Below are positions 23,763 to 35,127 of a DNA stretch of 64,000 nt, piece after piece. The translations under genes and the position numbers were made by a program. The notes under the pieces are model-generated. The model made no database searches. It worked only from the letters and a program-made list of their open reading frames with translations, and was not told the origin of the DNA. Numbering within the stretch: the first letter of the stretch is position 1; each line of letters opens with the position of its first letter. Source of the stretch: Draba incana (taxonomy: Eukaryota; Streptophyta; Magnoliopsida; Brassicales; Brassicaceae); the NCBI GenBank assembly GCA_963576765.1, contig OY755213.1, positions 18,531,929 through 18,595,928 of the forward strand, written 5' to 3'.

Positions 23763-25001
23763 ATGGGTAAAGATTTCAAGAGTATGGTTACACGATGCAT
23801 CTACGTCGGAAAAGATAACGATAACGCCAAGAAGCTGAAAACCGCGACGGAGGAACTCAAGGATCTACGCAACAATGTAATGAAAAGAGTCAAAATGTAC
23901 GAAGATCAACAAAAGCTGAAGCGCCTCGAGAAAGTCCAAGTTTGGCTTAGACAAGCCGATGCATCGATCAAAGAAGCAGAAGAGATGTTAATGAATGCAA
24001 TGTCATCTTCTTCTTCGAATGGACCATCAAGCATGATCATGAGTTGCCACAAAATGGACAAGAAGCTTTGCAAAAAGCTAAAAGAGGTTCAAGAGATAAA
24101 GAGTAGAGGAACGTTCGATGTGGTAGTTGAGAATAGTGGTGTTGGCAGTGGTGGAGGGGGATCGATGATGCTCCCGGCCGTTGATAGAGATGATGAGACA
24201 TGTGGATTGGAGGCGGTTACTGGGCTATTGTGGAGGTGTGTGACGGTTGATAACACCGGTCTTATTGGTTTGTACGGCGTGGAAGGTGTTGGGAAGACGA
24301 CGGTGTTGACAAAAGTCAACAACAGGTTGCTTCAACACAAGTCGAATGGGTTTGACTTTGTGATATGGGTTTTTGTGTCCAAAAATCTTAATCTTGAGAA
24401 GATTCAAGATACGATTCGGGAGAAGATAGGGTTTCTTGATAGGTCGTGGACGAGCAAGACAGAGGAAGAGAAAGCCAGTAAGATCTTCGAGATACTTAGC
24501 AAGAGACGGTTTGCTTTGTTCCTTGACGACGTTTGGGAGAAAGTCGATTTAGGTAAACAATTTCTTATGATCCAAGAAATTATAGGACTTGTAAACCAAG
24601 TTTTCTTAAGTTACTTATTTCTTGGGGTTTGAAATTGTGTCAAAACAGTGAAAGCTGGTGTGCCATTGCCAGACGGACAAAACAGGTCGAAGATCGTATT
24701 CACGACGTGTTCGGACGAGGTTTGTCGGGAAATGGGAGCACAAACTAAGATCAAAATGGAGAAGCTACCATGGGAAAGAGCTTGGGACTTGTTTAAGAAG
24801 AATGCTGGCGAAGAGACAGTAAAGAGCCACCCGGACATAACCAAGATCGCTCAGGAGGTTGCAGCCAAATGCGACGGTCTTCCCCTGGCTCTGGTCACAA
24901 TCGGCCGAGCCATGGCCTCTAAGACTACACCTCAGGATTGGCGTGACGCTTTATACATCTTGAGTAACTCTCCTCCAAATTTCTCAGGTCTAATTTTATA
25001 A
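23763..25001 (+). CDS. short CC-NB-ARC protein without LRR
   Basis: Two exons, 23763-24552 and 24649-25001, give 1143 nt, or 380 aa. The N-terminus (about 1-110) is charged and coiled-coil-like (KKLKTATEELKDLRN, KLKRLEKVQVWLRQADASIK). The NB-ARC domain then shows the P-loop GVEGVGKTT at about 172, RNBS-A (FDFVIWVFVSKN), kinase-2 FALFLDDVW at about 250, RNBS-B (SKIVFTTCSDEV) and GLPLAL at about 341. The reading frame then runs past NFSG and stops; there is no ARC2/MHD motif and no LRR in the next kilobase. Full-length relatives of the RPS5 class are about 900 aa, so this is a truncated but open gene. Arabidopsis At1g52660 is, from memory, a similarly short protein at this position, which suggests a conserved truncation and not fresh decay. 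It could act as an adaptor or regulator of full NLRs (inference). Confidence 0.85.
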
Positions 25002-26422
25002 GCATTTTAACGTGTTATATTATTTTTTTACTGTTATTTTTTTAACTCAAAATTTACTATTATTACTTATTAGTTTGAAACATGTTTTATTTTTATTAAT
25101 TAGGTGATTACTATTAATATTAAGCTTCATATTTTCTGTGTATATCGTTAGTATTAACGATTTATTGTAATTATGTAACAGTGCTCAAGTTACTCGACAA
25201 GAACTAGTTAATGAACTCTCGAGGTATTTTATATTTTTGGCATATTTATAAATTAATAACTAGTCCATTGATCATCAAATAACTAAATGTGTATATTATT
25301 TCCTACAAAATCGTTTTTTCTTTATCTTGTAGGAATCGTGTTGTGCACCATGAGTATAAAGATAGTTGCGTAGATTTTGACTAGGGAGATTAATGATTGT
25401 AATTTATTTGTGTATTTTATTTGAGAGTTAATGTACTGTTTACGTCACTGGCTGTTTGAAGAATTTCGTTGAAGCTTGGAATGTTTTGATTATTAATTAA
25501 TGGTTTTGTACTTTCATTTTACTTTTTTAATCAAAAAAGTTTGGATCTCGGGAATATACAGGTGGATTAATCTGTTTAGCCTTTCTTTTCGTGATCATTG
25601 ACCTTAAATATCTCCTGATGGATATATGCTTGGCTAATTAAAGGAGAGTTAGGCAAATAATTAGGCCAAAATTGTATTCCTTCCTGCATATTTTATGTTT
25701 GGTTGGCTTCAACACGGCACATAACTCTTTTCTTTTCGTCTTTCCTTTGTAGTACTTTCTGGAAACTCCAAATCATCAATTTTTATGCTAACTATATACA
25801 ACATCATATGCATTTCCTCGTGAAAAAAGAATAAATGCAGTAATGTTTTTTGTCGTATCCTTATCATCATAAAAATCCTAATTCAATTCCAAATTATGAT
25901 TAATCGATACGCAGCAGCATGGACAATTATGTTGAACATTTCCAGTTTTCCACGAGAAAAAATGTCATCTTGACACACGTGGATTGAGGACTACATCCAG
26001 GATAGACAGTTTTTTTCTTACAACATATATAAGACCAAAATGAACGGTTACTTATATCATTCTGGAATTTTCGATAAGTTTTGCATTCATCAATCTACAT
26101 AAACTTTATTTTTTGCGAATCAAACCTCTTGGTAGAAGCCTTTAAACTTTTTACCATTTGGACAATGCATTATTGTTTGTTAGTCAAAATAGTTAATCTT
26201 GAAGGGTGAATTTGTGGAATAACCAAAAAAAAAACTATAATCTATAAACTAACAAATTGCTTAGAGAGAGATAGGAAGAGATAGAGAGAGAAAAAGGTGG
26301 AAAATAGTTAGTTTATATATTATAGTTTTTTTGTGTGTTAGTTTTGCTAATTACCCAATCTTGAAACTCTTTTCAAAGATTTTGAGAAAAAAAAAAGTTG
26401 AATTGGTTATTATAAGTCGAAG
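25002..26422. other. intergenic, AT-rich
   Basis: No gene, LRR remnant or recognised element. A near-inverted block (AAAACTATAATCTATAAACTAAC at about 26232 versus its inverse at about 26308-26332) flanks a GAGAGATAG-rich core, perhaps a small fold-back element. Confidence 0.35.
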
Positions 26423-26611
26423 ATTTTTTTTTTTTTTATAAACCCTATCGGCTATCCGGTCAGCCCCGGTAGGAACGCACCAAGGTGCTACCAAGTGGAC
26501 TGATCCTCCACGTTAGCGAATAGGTCCTTACAGACTACCACTCTGCCTATTCCGAGTTTGGAATACTTTCCGACTAAATGTCAGAGGGTAATCAGACCGT
26601 CTGCATTTCTG
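26423..26611 (-). mobile_element. SINE-like retroposon
   Basis: A 189-bp unit with a poly(T) tract at its left end, which is a poly(A) tail on the minus strand. It is flanked by perfect 9-bp repeats AAGTCGAAG (26414-26422 and 26612-26620). The body, read on the minus strand, contains a GGCAGAGTGGTAG block resembling a tRNA-type A box. It has no coding capacity. Poly(A) plus target duplication supports retroposition; the B box is not clear. Confidence 0.65.
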
Positions 26612-26836
26612 AAGTCGAAGGTTTCTAGAGAAAAAACGTGTTCGACACAAACATATGCGTATCTTAGGTTTGGCATGATACAATAATGTATCTTAATCCA
26701 AAAAGCTTATTTTATAGAAAGTTCAATGTATCTAGAGCCATCTTCATGCAAACCTTAAATATAATATAACCATATACATATCTATAAATATGTTCATATA
26801 AATCATCATTATGGGTAAACCATACACAAAAACTAC

Positions 26837-27058
26837 ATGGAGCATCATTTCTCTCATCTCATGTCTCCTACTTACATATCATCAACCTACGAGCCGAGGA
26901 AAGCCGGAGAACAGCCGAAGAGAGTGGCAACGGTGGAGAATATTCCGGCGAGGAAGCCGGTAGTGAAGGAAGGTGACATCAACGAAAGCGCAGAGGCATT
27001 TATACAAAGATTTAGAAAGCAGCTTCTTCTCCAAACGGTTGGAATCAACTGTCAATAA
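26837..27058 (+). CDS. small DUF761-domain protein
   Basis: 73 aa, single exon. The C-terminal segment DINESAEAFIQRFRKQLLLQ is the DUF761 motif of small plant proteins; function is not established. After that motif the frame reads TVGINCQ and stops. Shifting by one base at the CAAAC run (27032-27036) instead gives RLESTVNNSNAQILNY and a stop at about 27083, which looks like a natural continuation. A one-base insertion close to the C-terminus is therefore likely; the DUF761 core is unaffected. Alternatively the short ending is real. Confidence 0.7.
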   Translation: MEHHFSHLMSPTYISSTYEPRKAGEQPKRVATVENIPARKPVVKEGDINESAEAFIQRFRKQLLLQTVGINCQ

Positions 27059-27363
27059 CAGCAATGCCCAAATCCTTAACTATTAGTATAAAGTATCACC
27101 TACCGTTTTAATCCCAGAGATTTTTGAAATCTTGGGATTCTAAGTATGTAAATCGTCTATGTATCACAAAAAGATAAAAAAAAAGTGTCGTAATGTATTG
27201 TTATATATAAGAAAAACAGAATAAAACAGTGTTTGATGAAGAACTTTCAAACAAGTAAAAGACAAACAGAACACGGAGATATGAATGAAGTTTATTTGTT
27301 CTAAAAGCATACACAAGGCACAATGTGTCATAAATAAAACTCAAACAAGCTCGAAAATGGTTT

Positions 27364-29271
27364 TTACTGAAGCTTCTTGATCCCAGGGAAGGAGGGAAGG
27401 ATCGAGATGAGAGCATCATTGTATCCTACAGGCTCTGTTCCGAATGAGATAACGAGGAAAAAAATCATTACGCGGAAAGCCTTAAGAAAAACAAGGAAAG
27501 GTTAAAGAAGAAGAAGAAGAAGAAAGACTTGCCTCCATCCTCTCGGAGTATTTTGACAACCTCACCGGTAACATCAGACTGGAAGATTGATTGAGAAACA
27601 GGGAAGCAATGTTAATAGACTTGGTGGAAACAAGAGATAGATAATTACTATATCAGAAATTCAATTGGGATATTATATAACCTCGATCGGGAATTGGCCA
27701 CCGAGTTGTTCAATGTAGCACAGAACTTGACCTTCTTTCACTTGGTCTTTCTGTCAGAGTACAAACATAAGAAAAGACGAGAGTAATGAGCGGTTTCCCC
27801 AGTAGATCAAACACTCTTCTGCTTCAAGAAGATTGGTCTTACCTCTTTACAGGACGAAGGAGTGCGTTTACCCTTTATGGTTTTTGATCTCCTGAAGAAC
27901 CCTACCTGCACATTACCACACCATTTAGATTGCGGACTGAAACTCACCTCTCTTTTTTCAAATTTTCTAAACGGAAAATTAACGTTCTAAAGTTACTCAG
28001 GCAATCTTGGATAAGAGAACAAGAGAAATTCTTCAATTTTGCCTTAGAGTTGTGTGGTCTCTTACTTTTGGAGATTGGAGAATCATCAAACCCTGATCAG
28101 CAGCTGAAGATGCAGGTTTTGTGATAGCCAATGAAGTAGAAGAAGCTGATCCATTCGAGTCAGGACTCTGCGTAGTTGCATTTGCAGTAACCGCAGCAGG
28201 AATTGGGTGAGGTTGTGGACTAGATTTTTCAGCTAAGTTCCTTGCTACATATAGCCGGAAACCCCCCAGCTATTAGAATGTGCAAAGGAAAGACGTAGAA
28301 AATATTAGCTGAGATGACCATTCAAAAGAGCTGGAATTACATCAACTGAGTGGAGACTTACTTTCAGTTCAAACTCTGCAATCGATGAGGAATCGCAAAT
28401 CTCAGTGACGAGAGCTTCCACCTAGAAAAGAAAACAAGTCAGATCAAATGCATCCAACAGACTAAAATGTCTTTGACAAAGATAGAAATCCGGAAATCAA
28501 CAGCCGGAGTTCCTCATGAACCCACCTCAGAGGGCTTGGGAACAAGGTGAGCGTTCAACGGATATGACTTGGTCTCTTCATTATCTTCTACTTGTACAGT
28601 ATCTATGGATAACAAGGTTAAATTTAATGCACATATCAGTCCACCTATGAACACACTCAACATATAGATAGTCAAAATTACGGAAAACGTAAAGAGAGAT
28701 AAGCGTACCTGATGCCTCTGCAGCTGGGATGGTAGATACGTGGAGAGCTTTCAAAGATCCAAGACTTGTCCTGAGACTCAGGTACTTGACTGGCCTTTGC
28801 TTAACCAATGACCTTTGATTGCATGGTATCTGTGAGCTTCCAGATCTTACTCTACTAAGCTCTACTGCTGATATTTTAATTTTAGGAAATCCTAGGCTAC
28901 CTGTAACAAGATGGACCCAAAAGTCAAATGCACAATGTAAGAATAAACTCATGTTAACCTAGCTCTATTTATACTTAACACTGAGAGATAAGTACTCTTG
29001 TTCAGTATACTGTATTAAGGAATACATTTACTGAAACAACAATACTTATAAGAAACTATTAGTCATTATTCAATTCAGTTGCAGATGAAGAGTAACTTGA
29101 ATACTGAGGAGAAATTCTTCCAATTTATACCAAAAATCACGAATCCCCAAAGTTTCTAACTTGTCTACGAATATATGACAAGAGATGATAAACTTCAAGT
29201 GCAAATAAAAACCATGGAGAGAACTGGAACAATCAGAAATTCAGAGGTTAGAGAAACTTACAGGAAGCCAT
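27364..29271 (-). CDS. BADC2: biotin/lipoyl attachment domain-containing protein (BADC type)
   Basis: Nine exons (29262-29271, 28709-28900, 28526-28602, 28362-28421, 28066-28269, 27843-27905, 27682-27750, 27533-27578, 27364-27434) sum to 792 nt, or 263 aa. BADC proteins resemble biotin carboxyl carrier protein, lack the biotinylated lysine, and act in plastids as negative subunits of heteromeric acetyl-CoA carboxylase. Seen: a Ser/Arg-rich plastid transit region (MASCSLGFPKIKISA...), a Ser/Pro/Ala-rich linker (about 110-160), and a single-hybrid domain with EGQVLCYIEQLG where a biotin carrier has its AMKM loop; no biotinylation Lys. The C-terminus is SFPGIKKLQ. Exon 1 is only 10 nt. The last intron uses a GC donor (GGAG|GCAAGT at 27532) and a normal AG acceptor. 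Position next to the short NB-ARC gene fits At1g52670. Confidence 0.92.
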
Positions 29272-29760
29272 GGAGGATTCGAGACAGAGAATGGGATTAT
29301 AAGCCGATACGAACGAGCAAGTGAAGAAGATGATCAAATCAAAATTTGAGGTTAACAATCGTCCTTGGTTGGGTTCGCTCGTTCGATACAACCAGAGTGG
29401 TCTCTCTGCACAGCGAAGCACGAAAGATCAACTTTTATTTTATTTGGGCTTTCTGGCCCACTAATATGACTACAACAAGCCCACCATTAAGTTTTTTTTT
29501 TTATTATAAATCAATTTTAAATATAGCACTTTGGAGTCTTTGCTAGTTATCTCCAAGTTTGTTGCTTAAAACAGAAGTTATACCTTAAATTTTATATTAT
29601 TTTTACTTTTTTTTTTACAACTAAATTATATTATAAACTTTAGAATCAAAATTATGACCTATTAACTATATATTTTGCTCTTTAAGATTGACCATATAAA
29701 AGCCCACACCATAAACAAACCAAAAAAACTATAAACTATAATGAGCAAACATACATCATG
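29272..29760. other. BADC promoter and AT-rich spacer
   Basis: Upstream region of the minus-strand BADC gene followed by an AT-rich tract. No ORF or element recognised. Confidence 0.35.
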
Positions 29761-31260
29761 CCTCTATCTCATCTGTTAGTCTCCTTTTGAAATACATCTA
29801 ACAACCACATTGGGTAATCCACTGACACATAAGAATGAATTTGTGTTCATGTGGTTACACTCTGTGTTATACGAAAAGCGCCCATAACCATCTTGTGTTC
29901 CTCCACCTCAATTCTCCATTCAAAAATAGCCCATTTCATTTTCAAAGCATGGTATCTGAAGCTTGGTCACGCTCTAAGTCTTAACATACCACCCATTATC
30001 TCACTCTCTTGTGCTGCAAAGATGACATTTTCAAAACGGTTACTCTTACTACTCTCAATCGCCCAGACAATACCTTGAAGATTGAAATCTTGCTTTGATT
30101 CCTACTTTTCAAAAGCTTTCCTACTATGAAGTATGACCTTTCCATATGTATCTCTTAGCACCCATGATCCTCTTCCAAAATCTTTATTCTTACCATGAAA
30201 GCCGATGTTGCATTTCAACCAACCCTTTGGTGGTAACTTTCATTTTGGGTGCAGCTTGTGTTCTGAAACTTTAATAGTCTCTTCTCTCTGAGCTTGAAAT
30301 TCCTGAGCCAAAAACCAATGATTTGATTCATCACATACCTTCTTAATGGCTTTAATGGCCATAGATTGATTTCCATCAGAAAGAAAGTTGTTTTCGTTCT
30401 TCCAAATAAGCCACAAGATCCAAGGGATATACCTTTTCACTTGAATAGGAACCTCAAGTTTCTTCTTCAATCCCAATACATATAACATGTTTACATATAT
30501 TGAATCAGGGTGAAACCCATCTCAAGGCCATGTTACATTTGATATAGCTCACATTTGTTTGGCCATTGAGCAAGCAAACAGAACATGATTTCTGTTTTCA
30601 CCCTTAAGACCACACACTTGACATCTACTACCAATCTTCACTCCTTTTTTGTTAAAAGATCAACCTGTGGAATGGCATTGCTCACTGCTCTCCGCAAAAA
30701 GTTTCTAATCTTGACAGGGGTTTGAAAATCCCAAATTTTTTCCATGAGACCATTAATAAAAGGCCGAGCCGCTGCTTCTGTTATAAACACCAAGTGTTTC
30801 TCAATATTTGCTAGCCAATAACCACTTTTCACCATATAATCCCCAATCCTAGTGTGATTCCTTACCCAACAATCTGTTTGGGAGACTACTATCTTCTTTC
30901 TCATAATTAATTTTACATCTTGTTAATAAAACAACATCTCCAGCATATCCCTTCTCCATTTCCCATTCCTAAAGGTCACATACTCAAATATTAATGTCGA
31001 TGGCTTCTAAGTTTCCAGTTGCAACCTCCAACAATGAGATATTTGACAACTATTTATCACTCCAAAACTGGACTGATTTTCCATCACCTACTATCTAGCT
31101 AACTCTCGGAGCCACTACTTCTCATAACCCAACTCCCACGCTTCGCCATGTTGATGACCAAGTGCCTTTAAAAACCAGCCAAAATGGATCATGAATCTCT
31201 TTAACTTTATACTTACTTCTTGACACATTCGCCCATAAAATTTCCCGGTCATGAACCTTG
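29760..31260 (-). pseudogene. LINE 3' part: zf-RVT and RNase H region
   Basis: Minus-strand frames contain SGYWLANIEKH and IWDFQTPVKIRNFLRRAVS (zf-RVT segment of plant L1 elements), YIPWILWLIWKNENNFL (spacer), and then WLKCNIGFHGK plus GSWVLRDTYGKVILHSRKAF (start of the fused RNase H). Several stops and frameshifts are present. The upstream RT lies elsewhere; 37150-37690 is another LINE piece of the RT region but not contiguous. Confidence 0.75.
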
Positions 31261-31269
31261 CTTGTCTTC

Positions 31270-31830
31270 AAGACTTATCAACTTCCCCAGACTTAAATTT
31301 TGCTTGTTCTGAAGCAAACAATAGTCTAAAATAAAGAAGATGATTTAAAACATGGGAACTCACATATTCTTGGGATCATTGCCTTGATTTCCAAACATAT
31401 AATTTACATAAAGACAAGGTGAGTTCATAGACATTTTTCATCATGAATTCGATAGTATGTCCTAAATTGGTGTCCCTGCAAAACCTCAAGTTCAAATCAA
31501 TTGACTTTATTACGCTCTTAGATTTGTGAACATCTTCCATCAAAGATATCATCCAAGGAATACGGCTAGGTATTGAGAAAGGTTAATTTTGGTGGTGAGG
31601 TCAAAAGTGTCTAGGGTTACCACAAGCTCCGGGTGCGAGATATAATGCAAAATCGCAAGAGAGAATGGATCTATTGAAGTCCACAATTTCTCAACCACTT
31701 TCCTGACGCCATTCTCCCCCAGACTTAGATTTTTTTTCGGGAATCGCTGTAAAACTCTTCCACTCATCTCTCCTTTGTACCATGACATTCCATGAGAATT
31801 ATTTGGCCTTAAGACTCTTAGAAAACCATT
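31270..31830 (-). mobile_element. Athila-like internal fragment near 3' LTR
   Basis: Contains CTTCCCCAGACTTAAATTTTGCTTG and later CCCCCAGACTTAGATTTTT, the purine-tract-adjacent sequence that precedes the Athila-like LTR at 41436. It is diverged and without coding frames. Identification rests on these blocks only. Confidence 0.5.
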
Positions 31831-32075
31831 TTTCTTTCCCTTTTTATATATATTGTTTTTCTTTTTCTTTTCATTTACTTTGTATATATATATATATATA
31901 TTATTTTTTTCATAAGGGGGAAAACGGTCGCATAATGATATGAGTCAAGTATATGCACAAAATTGTTACCATGATTTAAGCATCCAAGGAACAGTCGAAC
32001 TCTCTAAATTTTGTTGTTTGTACTCCATCCTTCTATAGTTGATCGTTGCAGTTTTAGTGATTGGAAAATTGCGTA

Positions 32076-33290
32076 TGTAACTCCCGCGAACCAAAACCAT
32101 AGGTACGGTTTAGTTTTAGTTTATAACCGGTTTGGTTCGGATTGGGTTATGAAACCCTAAGATCACATATAAGAGGTTAAGCAACCTCATTTTCGGTGGA
32201 GAAAAGTCAAAAAATCGTGATTCAGAGAGCAGAGATAGAGAATTGTGTTGATCATTGATCCTTGGCTGTTTAGGATTAAGAGAGAAGGTGACAGTTTCGT
32301 CACATTTGGATGGAGAAGAGAAAAGGATGATCAAATCAGTTCCGATCGTTCTGAAATTTTATGGGTAAGTACTCATTTTTCTTAGCTAGTCGTGAGGCAA
32401 ATCGGTTTGTCAATCGAAGTGGTATTTTAAGAGATATCTTGTTTTTCGTGAGAGAAGTCTGTGTAGAATCGGGTCTGTGATCAGTTTACTTCGAAAGCGT
32501 TTTGCCGGAGTTGCAGAGCGATTTAGGTGTTTATCAATATGTCGTTGGAAAGCTCTTTGCGTCTAGTTTGTGACTCTTATTTCCGATCATGATTCCGAGG
32601 TATGATCCGTCCTCTATGGTCATTTGAAGTAAGTGTATTGTTTCTGTTTTTCAGAAATTCTAATTAGATTTATGGAAAACTCTTGTGGTGAGTTTTAGGT
32701 GATAGAGAAGGGAAATCAGTATCCTTGGGTCGAGTAGGAGGCTCTGATTTTTCGTGGTTTCTTGTGTTCAACAGAAAACTTTAATCCCTAAGGCTATTGT
32801 GAGTGCGCGACCATGGTTTATTGGCGATGTATAATGATAATTGTGTGTTTTCTCGTGGAAATTGATAGGTTAAACTTGCGTTTTTGTGTTATATGTGTGT
32901 ATATGGTGCTGTTTTGGATGTTGATGCACGCTCATCATCTTGTTGCTGTTCACGATCGTGCCAGAGAGGAGATGGCTCGATCCGAACATGTTTCTACGAC
33001 AGGTGTCGATTGACACCATTGCCTAGTGTCGATCGACACCAGAGACGGTTCTTGTGGTTTTTCTGTACTGTGTGTATGTCGATTGTTGTTGTTTTGTTGC
33101 TATAGTGTTGTTGTATTGTTGATATATTGTTGATTATTGTTATATTGAGCCTAAGTGATACGCCGTAGGTGGTATGACCGGCTCATTGAGTATTTGTAAT
33201 AATACACACGCAACTCTTTTTCCTATGTGTTGCAAGTAAAGAATGAGATCGTGGAATCATGGCAATGAAGAAGATGATGATTAGGATTTG
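32076..33290 (+). mobile_element. partial LTR of the TGTAAC family
   Basis: Starts TGTAACTCCCGCGAACC and follows the reverse complement of 13018 down to about 11945 (shared GGTTTAGTTTTA, GGATCACATATAA, CTATGTGTTGCA). It stops matching at about 33290, where unrelated sequence begins, so the LTR 3' end is missing. It differs from its relative by carrying a palindrome pair at 33005-33037. Confidence 0.72.
33005..33037. promoter_or_regulatory. paired-palindrome module in TGTAAC-family LTR
   Basis: GTCGATTGAC centred at 33009.5 and GTCGATCGAC centred at 33032.5, spacing 23 bp. The related LTR at 11.6-13.0 kb lacks any such pair in the corresponding part. Confidence 0.7.
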
Positions 33291-33759
33291 ATATGATCAT
33301 GGATGGCATAAGGAGCTTGAAACGTGGAGAAGAGTTTGAACCTGATGGAAACAAGCTTGTAGTTGAGGAGGAACTTGTAGCTGAGGAAGCAGGTCATGCT
33401 GGAGTGCAGTCCACATTCTCTATTCGACTAAGTATGGGTTCTTCTCCCCAGTTTATCGGTAGTTTTCTCGAAAGACCCACATTTAGAATATTCACTTACA
33501 TTTCTTCCCTTAAGATGATTCGAATTCCAGTCGCTTTAGATAGCAATCGATAAAACAAAACGCCGCCCAAAGAAACTTTGCCGAGTGTGGACCTTCAAAT
33601 CATGTTTGAGCCTATGTTCAAACAAAACTCACCCCCCGGCTGGAAAGAATGCCCGCCAAGTTGTTTTTACACCATCAACCGACATCAACTCATCCAAATT
33701 TTGAAGGAAGAGATCGACGATCCCAAGTTCTTTTACTCAATTCAGAAATTGAAATAGAA

Positions 33760-34207
33760 AAGAAAAAAGGGAGGTTTGTGATGGTTTTTCAATCTTTTAT
33801 ACTAGGTAATCTAGCGTCCTTATGCATGAAGATAATCAATTCGGTCGTTGTGGTCGGACTCTATTATGGATTTCTGACCAGATTCTCCATAGGGCCCTCT
33901 TATCTCTTCCTTCTTCAAATCGTGTTTGAGCCTATGTTTCTTCTCGGTTCCTTTTTCTCCTCGGTTTATGGACGAAGGAGAAGAAGGAACTGGGAAGAAA
34001 GTATCAGCAACAACTGGTTTTATTGCGGGACAACTCATGATGTTCATATCGATCTATTATGCGCCTCTGCATTTAGCATTGGGTAGACCTCATACAATAA
34101 CTGTCCTAGCTCTACCGTATCTTTTGTTTCATTTCTTCTGGAACAATAACAAACACTTTTTTTTTATTATGGATCTACTACCAGAAATGAAATGCGTAAT
34201 CTTCGCA
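33760..34207 (+). pseudogene. ycf1: nuclear plastid DNA: 5' end of ycf1 (TIC214)
   Basis: The frames MVFQSFILGNLASLCMK and YYGFLTRFSIGPSYLFLLQ, then MDEGEEGTGKKVSATTGF, the YAPLHLALGRPHTI segment and LPYLLFHFFWNN are the N-terminal sequence of the plastid Ycf1/TIC214 protein. A short foreign block (about 33915-33960, containing TGTTTGAGCCTATGTT) interrupts it, and a frameshift separates the halves. The plastid match ends after CTTCGCATT near 34207. The same TTTGAGCCTATGTT string also occurs at about 33605. A gene cannot work in the nucleus in this form. Confidence 0.85.
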
Positions 34208-34466
34208 TTGGAGTTAAACTTGAGCCAAATGGAAGAAGCATGATCCTAAACCTCCCTGGTTTTTTAAATAAGTATCAACAAATGGAAAAGTGATTCATTT
34301 GCACTCTGTTTCCCTTGTCTTGGTTTTGTCCCAATGGGTTTTCCAAGGAAGGTTTTTAATGAGGCTTGTGAATCACTTTCACATCATTCATTTGTTGATC
34401 AAGACCACAAATTTCGACCCAAATGAATGGCCATCAAGTCTTGTGCATTTTATGCCAATTACAGGT
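34118..34466 (+). repeat. direct repeat, left copy (ycf1 tail plus LTR-like sequence)
   Basis: A 349-bp segment from TATCTTTTGTTTC to TTACAGGT that recurs at 35128-35477. It includes the last plastid ycf1 bases and then retroelement-like sequence with TTTTGTCCCAATGGGTTTTCC. It is contiguous with upstream ycf1, so this is the original copy. Confidence 0.85.
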
Positions 34467-35127
34467 AGGGCTGGGCATAAAATCCGTACCCGAAACCCGA
34501 ACCCGGATCCAACCCAAAAATTAGGGTACAGGTAGCGTACAAGTATCGTAAATTACCCGATAGGGTTTCATTTTATTAACATTAGGGTATCCGAACCTGA
34601 TAGGGTAAAATCTGATACCCGATCGGGTATCCGAATCTATACACACACATACACGATTATGTATTTAATCACTAAACCTAACCCTAAAACACTCATTTCA
34701 TCTCTTTTTTTTTCGCCTATGGCTTACATGATCGAGATCCTTGTGCTTTCAGAATGAAAATTATTTTTCTTTTGTTTCCTTTACTTATTGTGCGTATATA
34801 TAGTAGTAAATTTACTACATTTGGGTTGTGTTTTGAATTTATTTTCCGTTTTTTTACTGTCATATCTTGGTGTTTTATCTACTTTGGCATTTTTAAACTC
34901 AATTTGTGTTTAAGACTTGGTTTTTTGAATAAATATTTTTGTCTTTTGATCATTTGTTTTTTAGTATAATCATAATATTCGGGTACCCGAACCAATATCC
35001 GAACCCGCTACAACTCGACCCGTACCCGACCTAATTATACGTTATACCCGAATGGGTTTTATATTTTTGAATACGGATACCCGGCGAACATAACTACCCG
35101 TCTTGAACCCGAACGGGTACCCGAACA
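34467..35127. mobile_element. hAT-like element, CCCGAA-rich, one end lost
   Basis: Begins AGGGCTGGGCATAAAAT and is full of TACCCGAACCCG-type repeats around an AT-rich core. The left end resembles other GGGCA-ending hAT-like elements; the right side stops at GGGTACCCGAACA without the expected inverted end. It separates the two 350-bp repeats. Confidence 0.55.

Noticed and set aside
26838..27064. Antisense ORF over the DUF761 gene
   Set aside because: Shadow frame of the DUF761 coding strand.
31880..31905. Promoter TATA from the (TA)n run
   Set aside because: Simple microsatellite with no gene downstream in either direction.
33293..33553. 86-aa ORF next to the ycf1 fragment
   Set aside because: Its first third is TGTAAC-LTR sequence and the remainder an unidentified, possibly organellar segment; the junction makes a real gene unlikely.
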